NCBI GenBank assembly: GCA_020055645.1
Contig: CM034548.1
Coordinates: 42,958,296-43,022,295, forward strand
Origin: Tomocerus qinae
Taxonomy: Eukaryota > Arthropoda > Collembola > Entomobryomorpha > Tomoceridae
DNA: 64,000 bases
Direction of reading: 5' to 3'
The notes below the pieces were generated by a model that did not search any database, was not told the DNA's origin, and worked only from the letters and a program-made list of their open reading frames with translations. The position numbers were made by a program, and so were the translations under genes. Numbering within the stretch: the first letter of the stretch is position 1; every line of letters begins with the position of its first letter. Shown here in pieces: positions 38,201-53,200 of this stretch.

Positions 38201-41200
38201 TACAGTAAATAGACACTTTCATTCAGCTCTGACCTAAACTTCCCATAACTCTCTGCACTTTAATACCAAGTGCACTAACATCACTCTTTCTAAGAATCTC
38301 ATCGTCTACAATACTAACAAACAATAGTTAATTCAATTTCAAGTCTCTATTCATTATTCTGCTGAGGTAAACTCTTTATATCCGTAATTAACTATAATCA
38401 CCTGTAATGAATGCAGCAGATTGTTATATCAATGATTGCTGGCTTTTATTTCATGTCAATGCTATCTTAATTCTTGAGAACATAAAATATGATCATTGAC
38501 AAGGTTATAATAAATATATTACTGCAATAGGCTTATTTTGACAATACATACATAACTTGAGACACACTGACACACAGCAGCAGAAATAACCATTCAGTAA
38601 GTCAGATTTATTACAAATTACCCTTCCCTTGTTCTAGTGGGGAATCTTGAGATTCGACATCACATTTACTTTGGTATTAAAAAGTAAATGAATAGAAACA
38701 ATTTGCATAGACTTTGACATCCTTCTTCGTTCATCATCACCATCACTTTTGGTTTCAGCTCCTTATAATACAATCGCTATTGAGATGTGTCTGTACAGTT
38801 TACAATCCATGTATAAATCTAAACATTGTGTTCACACTATTTTATTGCAGTATGGTGGACTTTCTAAAATAATACATAAAGGTTTTAAAAAGCTATCTAT
38901 AGAGCAATTTATAATCACTTGCAATCAATTCAAAGTACAAGCGAGATGTTAAGCACTGGACTCCCTTGAAAATCAATGCAATCGAACGCATTAATCTATG
39001 CTAAAGTTTTCCTACATCATGGTATTACTATTAGTTAGCGCATCAGCAAATAAATAACAATCAGTGTGGAAGGATTTGCATGTCATTTGATGTAGCAGAG
39101 AAGGTTAGCCTTTTCACTCATAATAATCAGTGAAGTAAATGGATGCACATAAACAAAAACTATAGATGATTCCGCTGCTAACTGAGTCCCAATGTAAATA
39201 ACTAATTTGCATTTAGTTTGCCATTTTTATCGCCAAAGTCAAATTTTAACTGAAGCCATCAAATGCACATTCAGCCGTGAGGGTTTCATTGTTAAACTTC
39301 ACACACGTACATAAATATCGAATGATTGTGAACGCATAAAAAATAGTGGTTTATTGAGAAAGATGTGGTTTTTTGCCAAGATTGTAGTACAAAGAATAAA
39401 TCGTGCTTTAGAGCATGGAGAAAAGTCGTGACGAACGTGTCCGGCATTTGGTTTTGACTTATCTCATCATTTTTGCAGTATTGTCTGCATTTTTCTGGTG
39501 TCGTTCAATGCAAAATATTATGAGCTGGTAAGATGAGAGCATAAGGCTCATCCACAATTGCCAAGAGATAAAAAATACACCTTGTTTAGGTCATATCTAA
39601 ATAAATAAGCTACGTTATGTTAGATTGCGTCATGAAAATGACGATGCGGTGTACTGCATCAACAAATGCCTGCAATTTTCTTTTATCCCCGATGTACTAA
39701 TGGCACGCAAATCGAAAATTAATTTGGAGGAAAATTCCCTTTTTGAGCAAATATAGTTAGCAGTAATGAGCAAATAGCATTTTCAGGATTGGAAATACCT
39801 AAGTGGATTTTATGCGCCTGGACATGCAATGCAAAAACTTCTTTTGACATACACATATACATTGACATGCCACGTAAATTATCAAAATGACTGCATTTTC
39901 TAGAAAATGCTACATTTTTACTAACAGTTCAATTATTTATTTATTGAAATGTACGATGAGTGGAGGAGACTAGTAGTTCTTGATAGTCTCCCCTTCTCTC
40001 ATCACCTATTCAGTTTAGGATTAGTGCAAGTCTTACGTAAGTATGAAAAGTATAAAAGTACAAAGAAAATAAGTGCCTAGCATAATGCAAAGTGTATTAA
40101 GGGCTTTTGCCGTTCATGAAGTGAATTACTTCCACAGTTATTTTCATTTATAGAGATAGCTGTTTAATATTTAGCATGTGACCTCGTGTATACTTAATTG
40201 CATTTCCTTTGTACAAGCTGCGAGACTATTATGTTCATAGCAGAATACTAACTGTCTTAAAGCAAATGTCCGGAAAAATGTATTCATGATTAGTGAAGAG
40301 AGCGGCGAGCGAGAGTCAAGTCAATGTAACGAAACCGAAATTGCACAATGCAAAAGTTGCATGAGGAGTGCAGCAACTATACACAAATATTAGCATGAAC
40401 GTTATCGTTTGCTATGAAATATTGAAAATAAGAAGGAATCTATAATGAAGTGAAGACGATGATATTTGATGAACCCGCATCGTACGGACATGAACAACGG
40501 TCGGTATCAAATTAATAATCTATGACCTTAAAAGGATTTCGCTTGACATACTAAGCCTAGGACTGGAGAAACCACTCTGTAATATTTAGCTATCTTTTAC
40601 TTGTACTTTTGTTGTCTTTTGGTGCTGCTCGCACAAGTCGAGTAACACAACACCTCACGTCAAATATTTAACTGCGTCGGAGTTGTTAGACTCTCACCTT
40701 TTAACTCACAAAAATATACCCACTCTTTACTTTACACTCGACTATTCTCACTCACTCAACTCTAAACGAGTCTTACAGTAACTTCAATTCACATGCAAAC
40801 ATTCAGGCTACCTGGGCTACCTATCTCCCTGCCTGTATTAATTGTTTGCACTACTCCGCTCTCAAGTTTTCCATCGATGGCACAACAAACCATTAGTAAT
40901 AGTGGTTTTCTACCTTAAAGACACCCAAATGTCTAAGCACCAGAACATGACAAAAGTTGCGGGTCCTTGGTTGCCTTTAAGAATGACAAATTACAAAGGC
41001 ACACAAATTTTCCTCTGTCCTATAAAGTCCTATTGCATACACATAATTACACAATAAATAAACTTTTTTACACTACGAAATAAAACACCGCAGTTTACTT
41101 TGGCATACTTAAACTTGATAATATTGAAGTAGGTAGGTATGCATCCACTAAAGCCCTGTCTCATTCCTCCTGCCTTGCATTATAAATTACAATGTGCGAA

Positions 41201-44200
41201 AACATTTTCCGATATACTACACCGTTAGACGTTCGTAATAGCATTTCACCAAGGATTTCGTTTAATGGGCATCGTGCTATTACAGCAAAGTCCTGGTCCT
41301 GACTCCTGACTGTCCTCATAGCGGATGTATAGGATAAATATAATATAAACACATGCATAATGCACAACTTCTAGTAGTATGAATAAATGAACCATGTATG
41401 TGATGTCTTTGGTAAGCAATTTCGAGAAAAAAGCAAGGACAAAGGCAAGGAATCTCAGATAATGTGTAGCAATACTAAAGTGAACGCTGCCAGTGATGTG
41501 CAAATTTAACAAGGTAATAAGGAACAATTTCAGTAGGTATTTTTTATTTTTTGTTCTATGTATAACTAAGCATTTTTCACCTTGAGAGCTAGCCAGTTAT
41601 TCTTAAAGGTTAAAAGTGGCAACCGCTCTTTCTCAAGTACAATAGATATTGATCTCCGCATAAGCTGCATAAATCTTTAGGGAAATTATAGTTAATTAAT
41701 GCACAAATTGCACAACATCTTAAAAAGACTTTAATCATTCATTCATTCTTCTTTGACTTGTTCCGTTTGAGATGTTTGTGTCGCTTTAACTAAATATGGC
41801 ACCATTTTTCTTCCATTTGCTTTAATATTAAAGTACCATTTTGTGTGCATTTGGGCTCTGAAGAATACCCAAGGGCAAGCAAAAGTATGCCTAATAACTT
41901 TAAATAAATTATTAACTCTTAGTTAACTTTTCAAAAACTGTCTGAATTAATTTACTCTCGGGTAAGTCTTCCCTATTCATCTTCATTAAATTTTTTAAAT
42001 GCATAGGAAAATGTTTTAGCCCAACAAAAGATTTTACTTGAACACAATTAAATTATGGAACTTTGTTGAATGGATGGATGAGTAAGCTGCAGTAAGTGAG
42101 CTGCAGCAAGGGGAGGCACTATAATACTTTTCATTGTGCTACAGATAGCTTACTTGGTAAAAAAAAGTACATGCAAGTTTTTGCATGCTTATAGTCGATT
42201 ATTGTGTTTGCATAATAGGCTTTGTACTTGCATTTACAAGTTTCTCACATTTGTAAGCTTTTGCATTAAATTGATGAAATAAATAGCAATAGCTTAAAAA
42301 GTGATATTAAATTTTTATTAAAATGAAAGAACTCTTTAGGCTTACAGCATCATAATATTTTGGTTCTCAATTTTTAAATATCATGATCTTGATTGATATG
42401 TGGGCCAGAGGCCATAGTCACACAAGTGTCGTATCTTGTCGACTTTGTAAATTCATCGTTCAGTATTTCTCCTCTGTTGCTAGCTTCATAACGGGAAAAC
42501 GTAGCTCACTAAAAGCTTTAATTATGTGCCTTTGAGATGATAATAAAGGTAAAGCGTGAAAGTAATAAGCCAGTCGGATGATATTTGGGAAGAATGGTCA
42601 AAAGCAGACTGTTGATACACTACAGAGCGCAATGGAGATATATATATACTAAATACCTATATAACATCTTTTAAAACATAGGTAGATAATTAAGGCTTGC
42701 TTAGCTGCCATTGGTCCGGTAAACGACGAGTTGTAAGCTGTGAATGACAAAATCTGTTAGACAAATTAGCGTACACTATAGTTATTTAATAATTAGACGA
42801 AAAAAATGCGGCGCCTGATTTTAGCCTAGTTTAACATGGAGCCTGGAGCGCAGCATTTATTTTTGTCTAATTATTAAATAACTATAGTATATGTATTTTT
42901 CGATATTGTTTTATTGCGCTACAGATTTTATCACGATTTTACCTTAATAATCCATCCCGTGTAAAATCCCATAATATTCTCATCCTCATTCAGTGAGGAA
43001 ATTTTCTTCCGCTTTTAAAATTGACACAGAAATTTAAAATTGATTTTAAAGAATTTGGCAGGCATGTAGAGCTATTTTTGGAAAATTTTACCTTTAACTG
43101 TTTTAAAAACTGAGCTGTGTAATGCGAGACGTGTAAATTCATACTCCAGACCCCAAACTTTTAAAAAATCGTACCTTGTTAATATTTGTTTTTTACCAAA
43201 CGGAGCCTTGCATGCCCATTTTACCACATTTGGATAACTTCTGAAATGACCTCAAAATGTGGAAACGCGTTCAAGCTAAGCAAGCCTTAAATGAATGCCG
43301 TAGGCACAGATACAATCAAAATTTCTGTAATGGAATGGTTGTTCGGATGTTGTTGTGTCAGAATACATCGTTGTGAATTATACCCCGGGTTAGCAAAATT
43401 TTCTAGCACATTTTGCTAGGTGACAAGCAGTACTAATATGATAATTTGTACACTGTAAGCAGAAATAATGTGTTGATAAACTGTATACAGATACAGAATA
43501 GTATGATATACACCACATCCTGGTACATTGCATACTGGCGAATGGCGAAATATAGCTCAGGGCGTTTCGCTGGAATTTCTCCATTACCGGGGTATCTGGC
43601 ACATTATTTCTATTTTCTGCCCCACTGGTCACTCGTTTACTACTTTGCCTTTCTTTTGCAATAGCTATTTGTTATAAGGTATGTTCATAGGCAGAAATGA
43701 TTTTAGATCCAATCAAATAATGGCTATAGTGCAGCCAAAAAATAAAGGCAGACTTTTTATTGTTGTTATTATTACATATCCATGTTTTTTTCATTTAAGG
43801 GATATTTATCATCAAATTAACCATCCGCTTTCATACACTATGAAATGGGATTTTTAATGAATGTTTTTATGGTATTTTATGTTTTCTAGTACTTGGTTGG
43901 TCAGGTAGTTGATAATTTATAAGTTGAAGTTAATACCAACAAAACATGATAAAAATAAAAAGGGGGAAATGTAATTTCCTTGCCTTTTATCAAAACAACA
44001 TGCATTATCGGATTTAGGGAAATGTTATTTTGGAGCTTTACGCAACAAAGAGCAGGGAGTTTAGTTAATTTTGTATATAATAATATAACGTGAAAGATGG
44101 ACAAGACTTTGCTGGGTGTTTGTTATCCCATTGTATATCAGAGGATTTGGATTTACGGCGAAATCTACATTTGACATTTGCAATGAGCCGATAATTCATT

Positions 44201-47200
44201 TTCGGTTGACTGAGACTCTCTCCGTAGAGGAAAGTAGGACGAAGTGTAGGAAATGAGATAATTCTCTGTGATAGAAGAAGCTGAAAGCCGGAGAAAATAG
44301 GCCGCGTCATCCTAAATAACAAAATGTAGACAAACAATAAATAACCCACCGTCTAGTCTTTGTCATCATTTTTTCTATCAGAAATACAGCTACATGGTAT
44401 TTTTATGGGAAAAAGTCGAATTGTTCAAAGAAATACAAAATACTTCACAACTGCTAAAAAAGGCGAAGAAACCGGATTTCCATAAAATGAAGAACGTTGT
44501 AAAAATGTAAATTGAAAATAGTGTATGTAATATTGACATGTGTGTTCGAATGCTTACTTTTAGATTCTGCGTTGTGCTGTTGCTGAAGGGGATTTGGCTA
44601 AGCTTTTAATTCCCTTGTTAGCTACATACAGATTGCAACGTACAACGTCTTACATAAAGCTATTCTCCGTCAGGAAAATATCTCCTTCTTTTATTTTTGC
44701 TATCTCTCACTTCTGCATGCATTCTACAGAGAATATTATAAGTACACTACTTACAAACAACACATATGTGCACTGTAATAAAAATATTATAGCGGAGGCA
44801 TAAACTTTTCTGTTTTGATTACAGGATCCGTACAGTAGTGCTAAGGGGATTGTAAACCTTTTGACTTACGTATCTAAAATTAGATAATTATACCCGACCA
44901 TCAGAGCTGGAATTCTGACACAGACTCTGTTGAGGGACCTTCCCAATTGTCCAAGGTCTATTACCATGTCAGTATTTTAACTTAGAGGGCAAAGGTGTAT
45001 ATATGTAGTAGACTAGGAGGGATACGAGACTGGGAGGGATATCTCTCAGACTAGACTGACAGGGATACCTTTTGTCATAATTACATGATAAATACTAAAC
45101 GGTAATAGCTAGAGAGATGATACTAGCACTATCGAATATGTAATATTTTTTTAAATGGGACGTTCCATTAAGATTTCAAATCTAGGCTAACTAGACTCGT
45201 TATAATCGATAGTGATAATATAATATCTCTAGCTATTACCGTTAAGTAATTATGTAATTATGCCAAAAGGTATCCCTCTCAATCTAGTTTGAGAGAGCCA
45301 TTATATCCCTCCTACTCTACTACATATACAATGTAGGCTATCATCCTCCATATCACAAAGCTGAAAGGTCTTGCTTAAAATGGGTTTAATACTATCTTAA
45401 TTACCCTTTCAAAACTGATTTGATTCATTTCGTCTAATATCGGTCATTTTATCCATGTGGTCAATAAATAAAAGGCCAGTTAAACTTGAATGCCTATACA
45501 TCTAGGTACCATTGTAACGGACGAGAAGAAAATAATAGTACAGAATAAATGCATACCAGCTAGCATATATTATCTAGTTTTTGTATATTTTACATACATA
45601 ATTACAGTATCAAAATTGGTATGAAATTTTGTGTTAGTGTAAAAGTGCGACAAAAATGGTCACTTTTATCCACGAAGCAAGGAACGGTATGCATAAAATA
45701 CAATTCAGATTAAATATTTAAGACAAGACGTATTTTTAAGTTTTCGGCCGAGCTGGATATTACCAGTTGTAAAAGAATACAAAAATAATTGGAATGGGAA
45801 AGAATGATCTTAATCCGTACCATACTGCTGAAAACATCTTTCGGTAGTTTAATTTTTGCATCTGCATACATCCCTTTTTTTATTAGTCGTGAACAAATAA
45901 GGATCTCATTTTTCCCATGTTCAGATTTGTAGTTCTAGTTACATCTATAATTTCCTTATATAATTCTTATTATTTACTGTTACGTATGAAAGGAAATATT
46001 ATCCTCATGGCTTATGATATTAAGTAACTGAAATAGCATGGAAATTAGTTTTCCATTAGTAAATTGATACAGGTACTACAATTAAATTTACAGGCACCTT
46101 AAGGTATGCTTAGACAAAATTCTGCTTTAGGTAGCACAGTCATTAATTAGTTTCCTGGGTTTAATTCTCCCTAGCTCCAATTACAAAAGCTTATTGAATT
46201 CAGCCTTATGTAACTGTAGCACAATGTATAAACTTTCTCCATGAATAATTAAGAATTAAAATCTAACGTGAAATTGGGAATGTTGTGTAACTTCTTACAA
46301 GAGGATTCTCGCTTCTTTTTTATAACCAGCCGCTGGAAACTGGAAGCAGAGATTATGGACACTGCTCCATGTAATCAAACTGTTGATACGACTTAACTAC
46401 TTACGCCTACGTCAGTAAGTGTAATAAAATCTCTGCAATAAAATAAGTGTAGTGTACATGTTACACTACGATTTGATTAGTGGGTCGTAAATAGAGCAGT
46501 AACCAGCTTGTTCTTTTGAGCATCAAATTTTGTTTGGAGTTGCAAGTAGGGCTCCACAGAGAATGACATAGTCGTGTGAAGAAATGGTTAATATCATATG
46601 AGATATAACATTATCTCCTAAAAACGGGAATCTCAACTATTTGATGTCACAATTACACACCTAATTTAAATACCTATATGTCAAAATGTATTATTTTAAA
46701 AATTTCATGTATAAGTGAAATATTTCTTTCGATTTTAACCTAAGTTATGACCAAAACTAAACAAATTAAATCAGCTTAGAAATGCTAGAATATTTTCACC
46801 AATGAAAATGCATACCTATAAAGCTTGTGCCAGACTAAAATTGTCCAGTAAGTAGTAGTAGTACATACATTTATCAGTTAGATATTTACTTAGAACTTAT
46901 TTTAAATCCCTTTTCGTGTAATAACCTAATGAGTATTCCTTTTCAGCAAAATTTTCCGAGGCTACTTTTTGTTTGTTAATTAATCCCATCGGTAGGATCT
47001 ATTCTCAGATGTCGTAATATCGTATGTAGGTAGTCAGTGGAGCATATTTTGTACATCTGCTCAAATTCTCATATATTCTTCAAACATTAGTAATAGTAGA
47101 TACTACAAAACTCATGACTCGGCATCAGATGCCGGAAGATAAATATAGTATGTTATCTTAAGTATTATATCATTAATTGTAGATATACCTACCCATATTA

Positions 47201-50200
47201 TCTATAGAATTACACGCTCTTTGTCAGTGTACATAGTAACTTCTTACTCACGTATGTTATGTAGATTGTATTTAGATTGAAGTGCTTGATAATTAGGAAA
47301 GGACTTCTACAGTGATCCTTTTCGCACAGTTAGCAGTAATGCAAATTTCCAAAACAAGAAAGTTTTGATATTTAGGGATTCGACTAAACCAATTTGGTAC
47401 AGATATTTAAACCTACATTATTATTACTACAAGACTGAAAAATATAGGCTTTCAGCCTTCATAGTGATATTTGCTATATGTATTGAGTAGGCAGAATTTG
47501 AACTTATTCTATTCGGCTTGAGAAATAAGGGTTTCAAGTGGATAGCCAATGCAATCACTACTGACTAGGCCGAACCATAACCTGGTTCAATTTCGGCCTA
47601 TCGCACATGCTTACCACAAGCAACCGTAATTCCTTGGTAATTGGTAATAAATACACATTAATGTAATTCGACTTGTACTATCCTAAAAGTATAGGCATTT
47701 TGACGTTTATTATCATTGTATTATTGGCAGTTTTAGATTAAACTTTTCGCCTAGTTTCACTTTGAATGAAATCACTCCACTAAATTAATAAATGCTCAAC
47801 TTCATATTTTATCTGAAATGAAATTATAACGAAATGGAATCCAAAAGTTGCCTTGCCATGCTTTTCATTAACTTGTAGTAGAGTGGAGTGGAAATATTTG
47901 AAAATTGAGAAGAGACAATTGTGACTGGAAAAGCAATAAGGGAATGCATTGGGATTATTTTCTAAATCATTTTGACTATTCAAAGAAAACATTTAAAACA
48001 TTTGCCAGTGGGATATCAATACAGATACATGGTGCACATGTACCTAAATCTATACTACTCTCTGTCATGCAACGTAGCTACAGTAGCTACGTTGTATATG
48101 TAGGTAGTATGAAAATTTAATAGAAATTTATTATACATCGTAACTGAGAAATGGGACATTAATGTAGAAAGTGAAGTAGTTGATCCAGGTATTGCATTTG
48201 TACATGAAACTTTGCCACTGTCTCTTACAAGTAAACTCGAATTAAGGCACGCAGAAATTCTTGAAATCGAATGCCTTATTCTGTTCTCCGTCTCCCTCAT
48301 TTGCCTTACTCTAGGTAGCTGTCGAGATTACGTTCATAACCGTCTGGTTTTCGTAATTGCGACTCTCCCTAACAGTCTGCTCTATTTATATCCTTCGAAG
48401 AGAGATTCATAAAACATTATTACTTTGTGCTTAATATTGCCTTGCTGTATTTGTGCGAATACTTGATGTCTTGGTATAGGAACCTTCTTGTCTAATACAA
48501 AGGCAATAAAGCTTTATTAGTCCATTAATTCTGCAGTATCGCACATGACCATAATATGGAAAATCATAATTTTGGACCTAAAATCATGAATGAATTAGTT
48601 GGGAATTAAAAAGTGATGGAGATGTCAATTTGGGAAGTATCTTCCTATTTCCATTACCATCTTATGAATAAATAAGTCGATTTTTCTCAAACTTGCGAAC
48701 AAATATTCGATTTCTTTTGCTGAGACAGAAAGGGCGTTTTTGGAGTTTCTCTAGTTTATGTGTCAACCAAATTGCACATTTCCTTTTAGTCTGCTCAGAT
48801 TTCGTTTACTGCGACAAATGTGTTTCTGCCTTACTGCAGATTGCATGCATCCCACATTTCATTATCCATCAGAACTTTTACGTCTTTTCATGTAAAAAAC
48901 TCGATTTCTCTCTGCTCTGTAAATAAAATTGGATAACGGTAGCTTATTACCTATTTCGACTTATTCTCTACTAGGTCACTCAGGTTGTAGCTTGATGTAA
49001 TTACACCTAAGTGGCATATATAGTACGAAGAAGTCATTCAAGTTGTCTCGAATGCTGGTAGGATACGTAATACGTAATCTGAAGGTAGATACTAAATTAA
49101 TATCTAGTAAGTAATTCCTAAGCTCAGGCAGTTCATAGTCTAATTTTTCTCAGTAAGATGCTATTTTGGAAATCTGTCTAAAAAGTATATACTACTTAAA
49201 ACTAAAATACTAACAAGTTCAAATATTTATATCTATTCATTATGTCGTCTCTATATAATGAAAAGGATGACAATCACGAGACAAAAGTTAATTTAAAATA
49301 TGTAATTATGTAGAGCTAACAAACAAAGGATGTTAGAACATCTCTAAAATTGATATAGTCATGCAGCAAGGAAGAACCAGACGATAAATTAGTATGGAAA
49401 GATGCGCTTCCTAAATTGTATTTTAATTAAAAAACCACAAGGAATACCATTACTAGACTGCAAGGACCGAGCTGGGTCTTGGAGGAAAGTGTAGATAGGA
49501 TACACGTAGGTAGGCATACTTGTCACGTTTACTGCATGATTCGTTGGCTGTAAAGTGGAGAAAAGGCATGTACGTCTAGCTGAATATACATAAATAGCTA
49601 GTAGGTATTTCAGAAACAAAAAGATGGTAATATCCGTAGGGTGATTTTTAAGATTCTACTTCCCTGACACTGGAAGACAAGAGTTGGTAATGCAGTCGTA
49701 TAAAAACATAAAAGAAGTCAGAGGAGGAAGGTTAGTAATAGACTTGCCTAGCGTGACGGTGGAATCTACTCCAACTAACTTTCTTTCGCTGTGCCCACTA
49801 AATGAAGTCATCTCTAACCAATCCAGGTTCAACAGTCCAGGATACTTTAGTATATTAGGGACTCCGTGACGATAATATTGTGCACCAAATTACCCAGCTA
49901 TTTCTTCTTTCTATGCTGTACAACTAAGCCAGAATATCTCTATTGAATTTGGTCTCAAAGGAGAAAAAGGACAAACAGTGCAAAATTTTCTAAATGAAGA
50001 AACAGGAAATCGTATCGTCGCACGTTACGCAAGAGAAGGATAGGAATAAAAGATAACCATACAAAATCATAACTTCACGTACTCCTTCTATTGTCAGATG
50101 CTAGGAAACTCAGCAGTAGGACGGCTTTATTTTGATCTACTTACGAATTAATCTCACATTATTTCCGTGTACATATTACCTTTTTTGCTTTATACGTCTT

Positions 50201-53200
50201 TCAAGAAACACAAAAATATTAGGAGAATGAGGATTTGGTTTCATTTCAGAGATGCAACTGAAGTCAACATTTACAGTTCACTGTTTAAGAACCTTTTGCT
50301 AGTTACTGGATCAACACTTTTTAGTCTAGAGTGTAGGAAACATGTTGTTGGCACAGCTATATTACAAATATTATGATTGCAAACAAATCTGTAAACAGCT
50401 TCGTATGAGCTCTCCATTAAGCTTGGAAATATTTTAGTATTTTTACTCCAACTTCAACAATAACTGCTAGCAAAGTGGAAAGTTATAAAATGGAACTCCA
50501 TTCCAAGTGTTACTCTGGACCATTCGACGAAGCTCGACGGTGTGTCTATCTGCCGTACGTAATCCTATAACGTGGCTCAACCTAACCTAATAAAACCATA
50601 ATATACCTAATACCTATATGTGAAGCTATATTATACTTAAAACGGCAAATCTCCTCAACCCCGTTAATTGTGTTGGTGTACATTAAGGATGTGTACATGT
50701 ACAGGTCTTATGAAGCTATAAATGATATTATTCTCATTTTGCTAACAAATGCTGTTATATTTTGTAGTGTTAAGTAGTATTGCCATTTGCTCATAGTAAA
50801 ATATTAATACATCATTATTATTGCATAAGATATTAATTGACACTAAACTCGTTGAATATATACCTATAAAAATTGGATCTGTAATTAAAGTAGTAATCTA
50901 AGTTAAAGGGCAAATTAATATTGCAGTGCAGTGACCATACATAACGGTTTCCTGTATGAAAAAGCTTTATTAAGTTTGTAACGTCAGCCGCTGGCTGAAG
51001 TAGATAATAATTTGAGGAATGGATATGATATAAATGGGACAAAATTATGTCGATTTGGTTCTGTAGGATGTAAACCAGTTTCTTCCGGAGTCAGTTACAT
51101 CGGAAATTCAGTTGAGGGAATGGTAGGATGTAGTCGTCGAATGGACTTGGCTTCACTGAGCATCACATTTCAACACTGGTCACTGCTTTGTATTTAAACC
51201 TCTGTCTACGTAGTGGACCCACTAAACCGTCACGCCATTAGCAACACTGCAAGTCAAGACTCATTGAGTAAAGTCATTACCTAGTCATTTACAAATTACT
51301 GCTTTGCCGGTGGATTTATTTCCAGAATCAATTTTTATATTTTATATTGTCATGCTAGACATAGATACTCATGATATTCACGACCAAGGAACAAGAAAGA
51401 ACCTTTTTTGCCTTTTTTATAAAAAGGGTAGGAGTAAATTTTTTTAAAAGCAGTCCACTTTTGTTTTTTCCCTTTTTGATGTAGCATATGACCCAATTTA
51501 CTATCACTTTACATGTAAAAAAATGCAAAAAAGGACTCCGTTATTTAAAAAAAGCAATAGTACTTTTTTGTTCCCTGTTTACGACCTCACTCGGAAACAA
51601 TATCTTATAGAATTAGCAACTGTTTGTGAAAAGAGGCTATGTTATTAAATATTTCCTACAAGTATTAAGGGTGGATTGCTTGGCCTTAGAAGGACGACTA
51701 ACACTATGGCTTACATGATCATATTATATTTATTATTTGTTACTATTAACCCTAATGATATTTATTCCGGTCTACCACTGATAAGTGGGAAGTAGTAGCC
51801 ATATTGGCGTGAGGCTCAATGAGTCCATCACATGTAGTATCTAAATCCAGTAGTGTGTTCAGTTACTAGGATTGGAGTAGTCGAGCACAGATATCTACTT
51901 GCTTCTTCACATCACATAATGTTTAATTTAATTGACAGGAGCGAAGGATATTTCATTCTCACAGATCAGAGCTCACACACATCATGACACCAAAAAAGTA
52001 AACGCCAGCAGACAGACAGAGACAAGCCAATTCTGTTTCAGACTATTGCATTCAGATATTTATGATACTTTCTGCACACAACTGGAGTAGCCAACTATGT
52101 CTAAGGTATCCATATAGTCATTGTATCTCTGGGTGGCTATTTGGCCGGTCGGGCATTAACGATCTTTTTAGAGTTTTATTACTTGCTTCGTCCGTCCTAT
52201 CGGAGCTTTTCCGTTTCGACCCGTTTATTTACCGGCTTACGCTAAGCTGGACTATTTTCTGTTTGCTTTTAACGGCTTTCTTCCTTCTTCATCTTCTATA
52301 GGATTCTGAAACGATGGATCTTCCAGTTCTTTGTTCATGTTCTGTAATTCCTTCTATTCTGTGATATCGCCTTCAAACAGATACAAAACCTGAAGTGTAT
52401 CCATTCCATATCCGACGGCGCTGCAACTATTGGATTGGATTGTAATAACTTTCTTTTCTCCTCGGAACTTCCCAATGTACACTGCAGACTCCAATTGCAG
52501 TTTATTATAAATTATGACACGATAAGCTTAGTTTTGCAAAGGTATAAAATGTGACTTAGTTCTAGCATTTCTTTACATCCTTCGCAATTTAAGGAGTCAT
52601 GGTCGCATAGGTAATTCTTCGCCAATGGCAGAGTCCACTTCATATAATTCTAGATATATGAATGATAAGACTTATACAATTAGAAGCATCATCGACAAAA
52701 TTAAGTTTTGCAAAACATTGCACATGCGTTGATGTTGTGCAAATAATCCGCATAAAACTTTGCAATTATTGCAACAGTAATGTATTTTACCACTGTACTA
52801 ACTATTCAAATACACGCAAAATATTTCCATGAACAGTTAGGCTAACAGTTAATTATTAGTTATGCTGTAAAACTGTTACCAAATTTTAAGTAGATTTTGT
52901 AATTTAAATGGCTATCTTCTTGCAAATGTATTTATAGAATATTGTATTTTTGGGTCATTGTATTTAAATGTAATACCCAAAGTATGAATACTTATGTACT
53001 CTTTTACAGCACTGTAATATAGATCTATTTGTATAAATATGTTGGCTAAGAGGCTGCTGAGAAACTAAAAATGCTTCCATTTATTTCTGTGCCGACTGAT
53101 ACATTTTTACTGTAGTATCTAGCAAGTACAACATCCACTACCTATGCCACTTCACTATGCAGTTTCAATTTGTGTATTGTGATGTTCTGCCGTGAACGGT

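Noticed and set aside
41246..41527. 93-codon hydrophobic minus frame
   Set aside because: The hydrophobic run comes from AT-rich DNA. The start is in poor context, with no family features and no flanking exons.
50578..50592. AACCTAACC resembling the insect telomere repeat TTAGG
   Set aside because: Only two units, no array.
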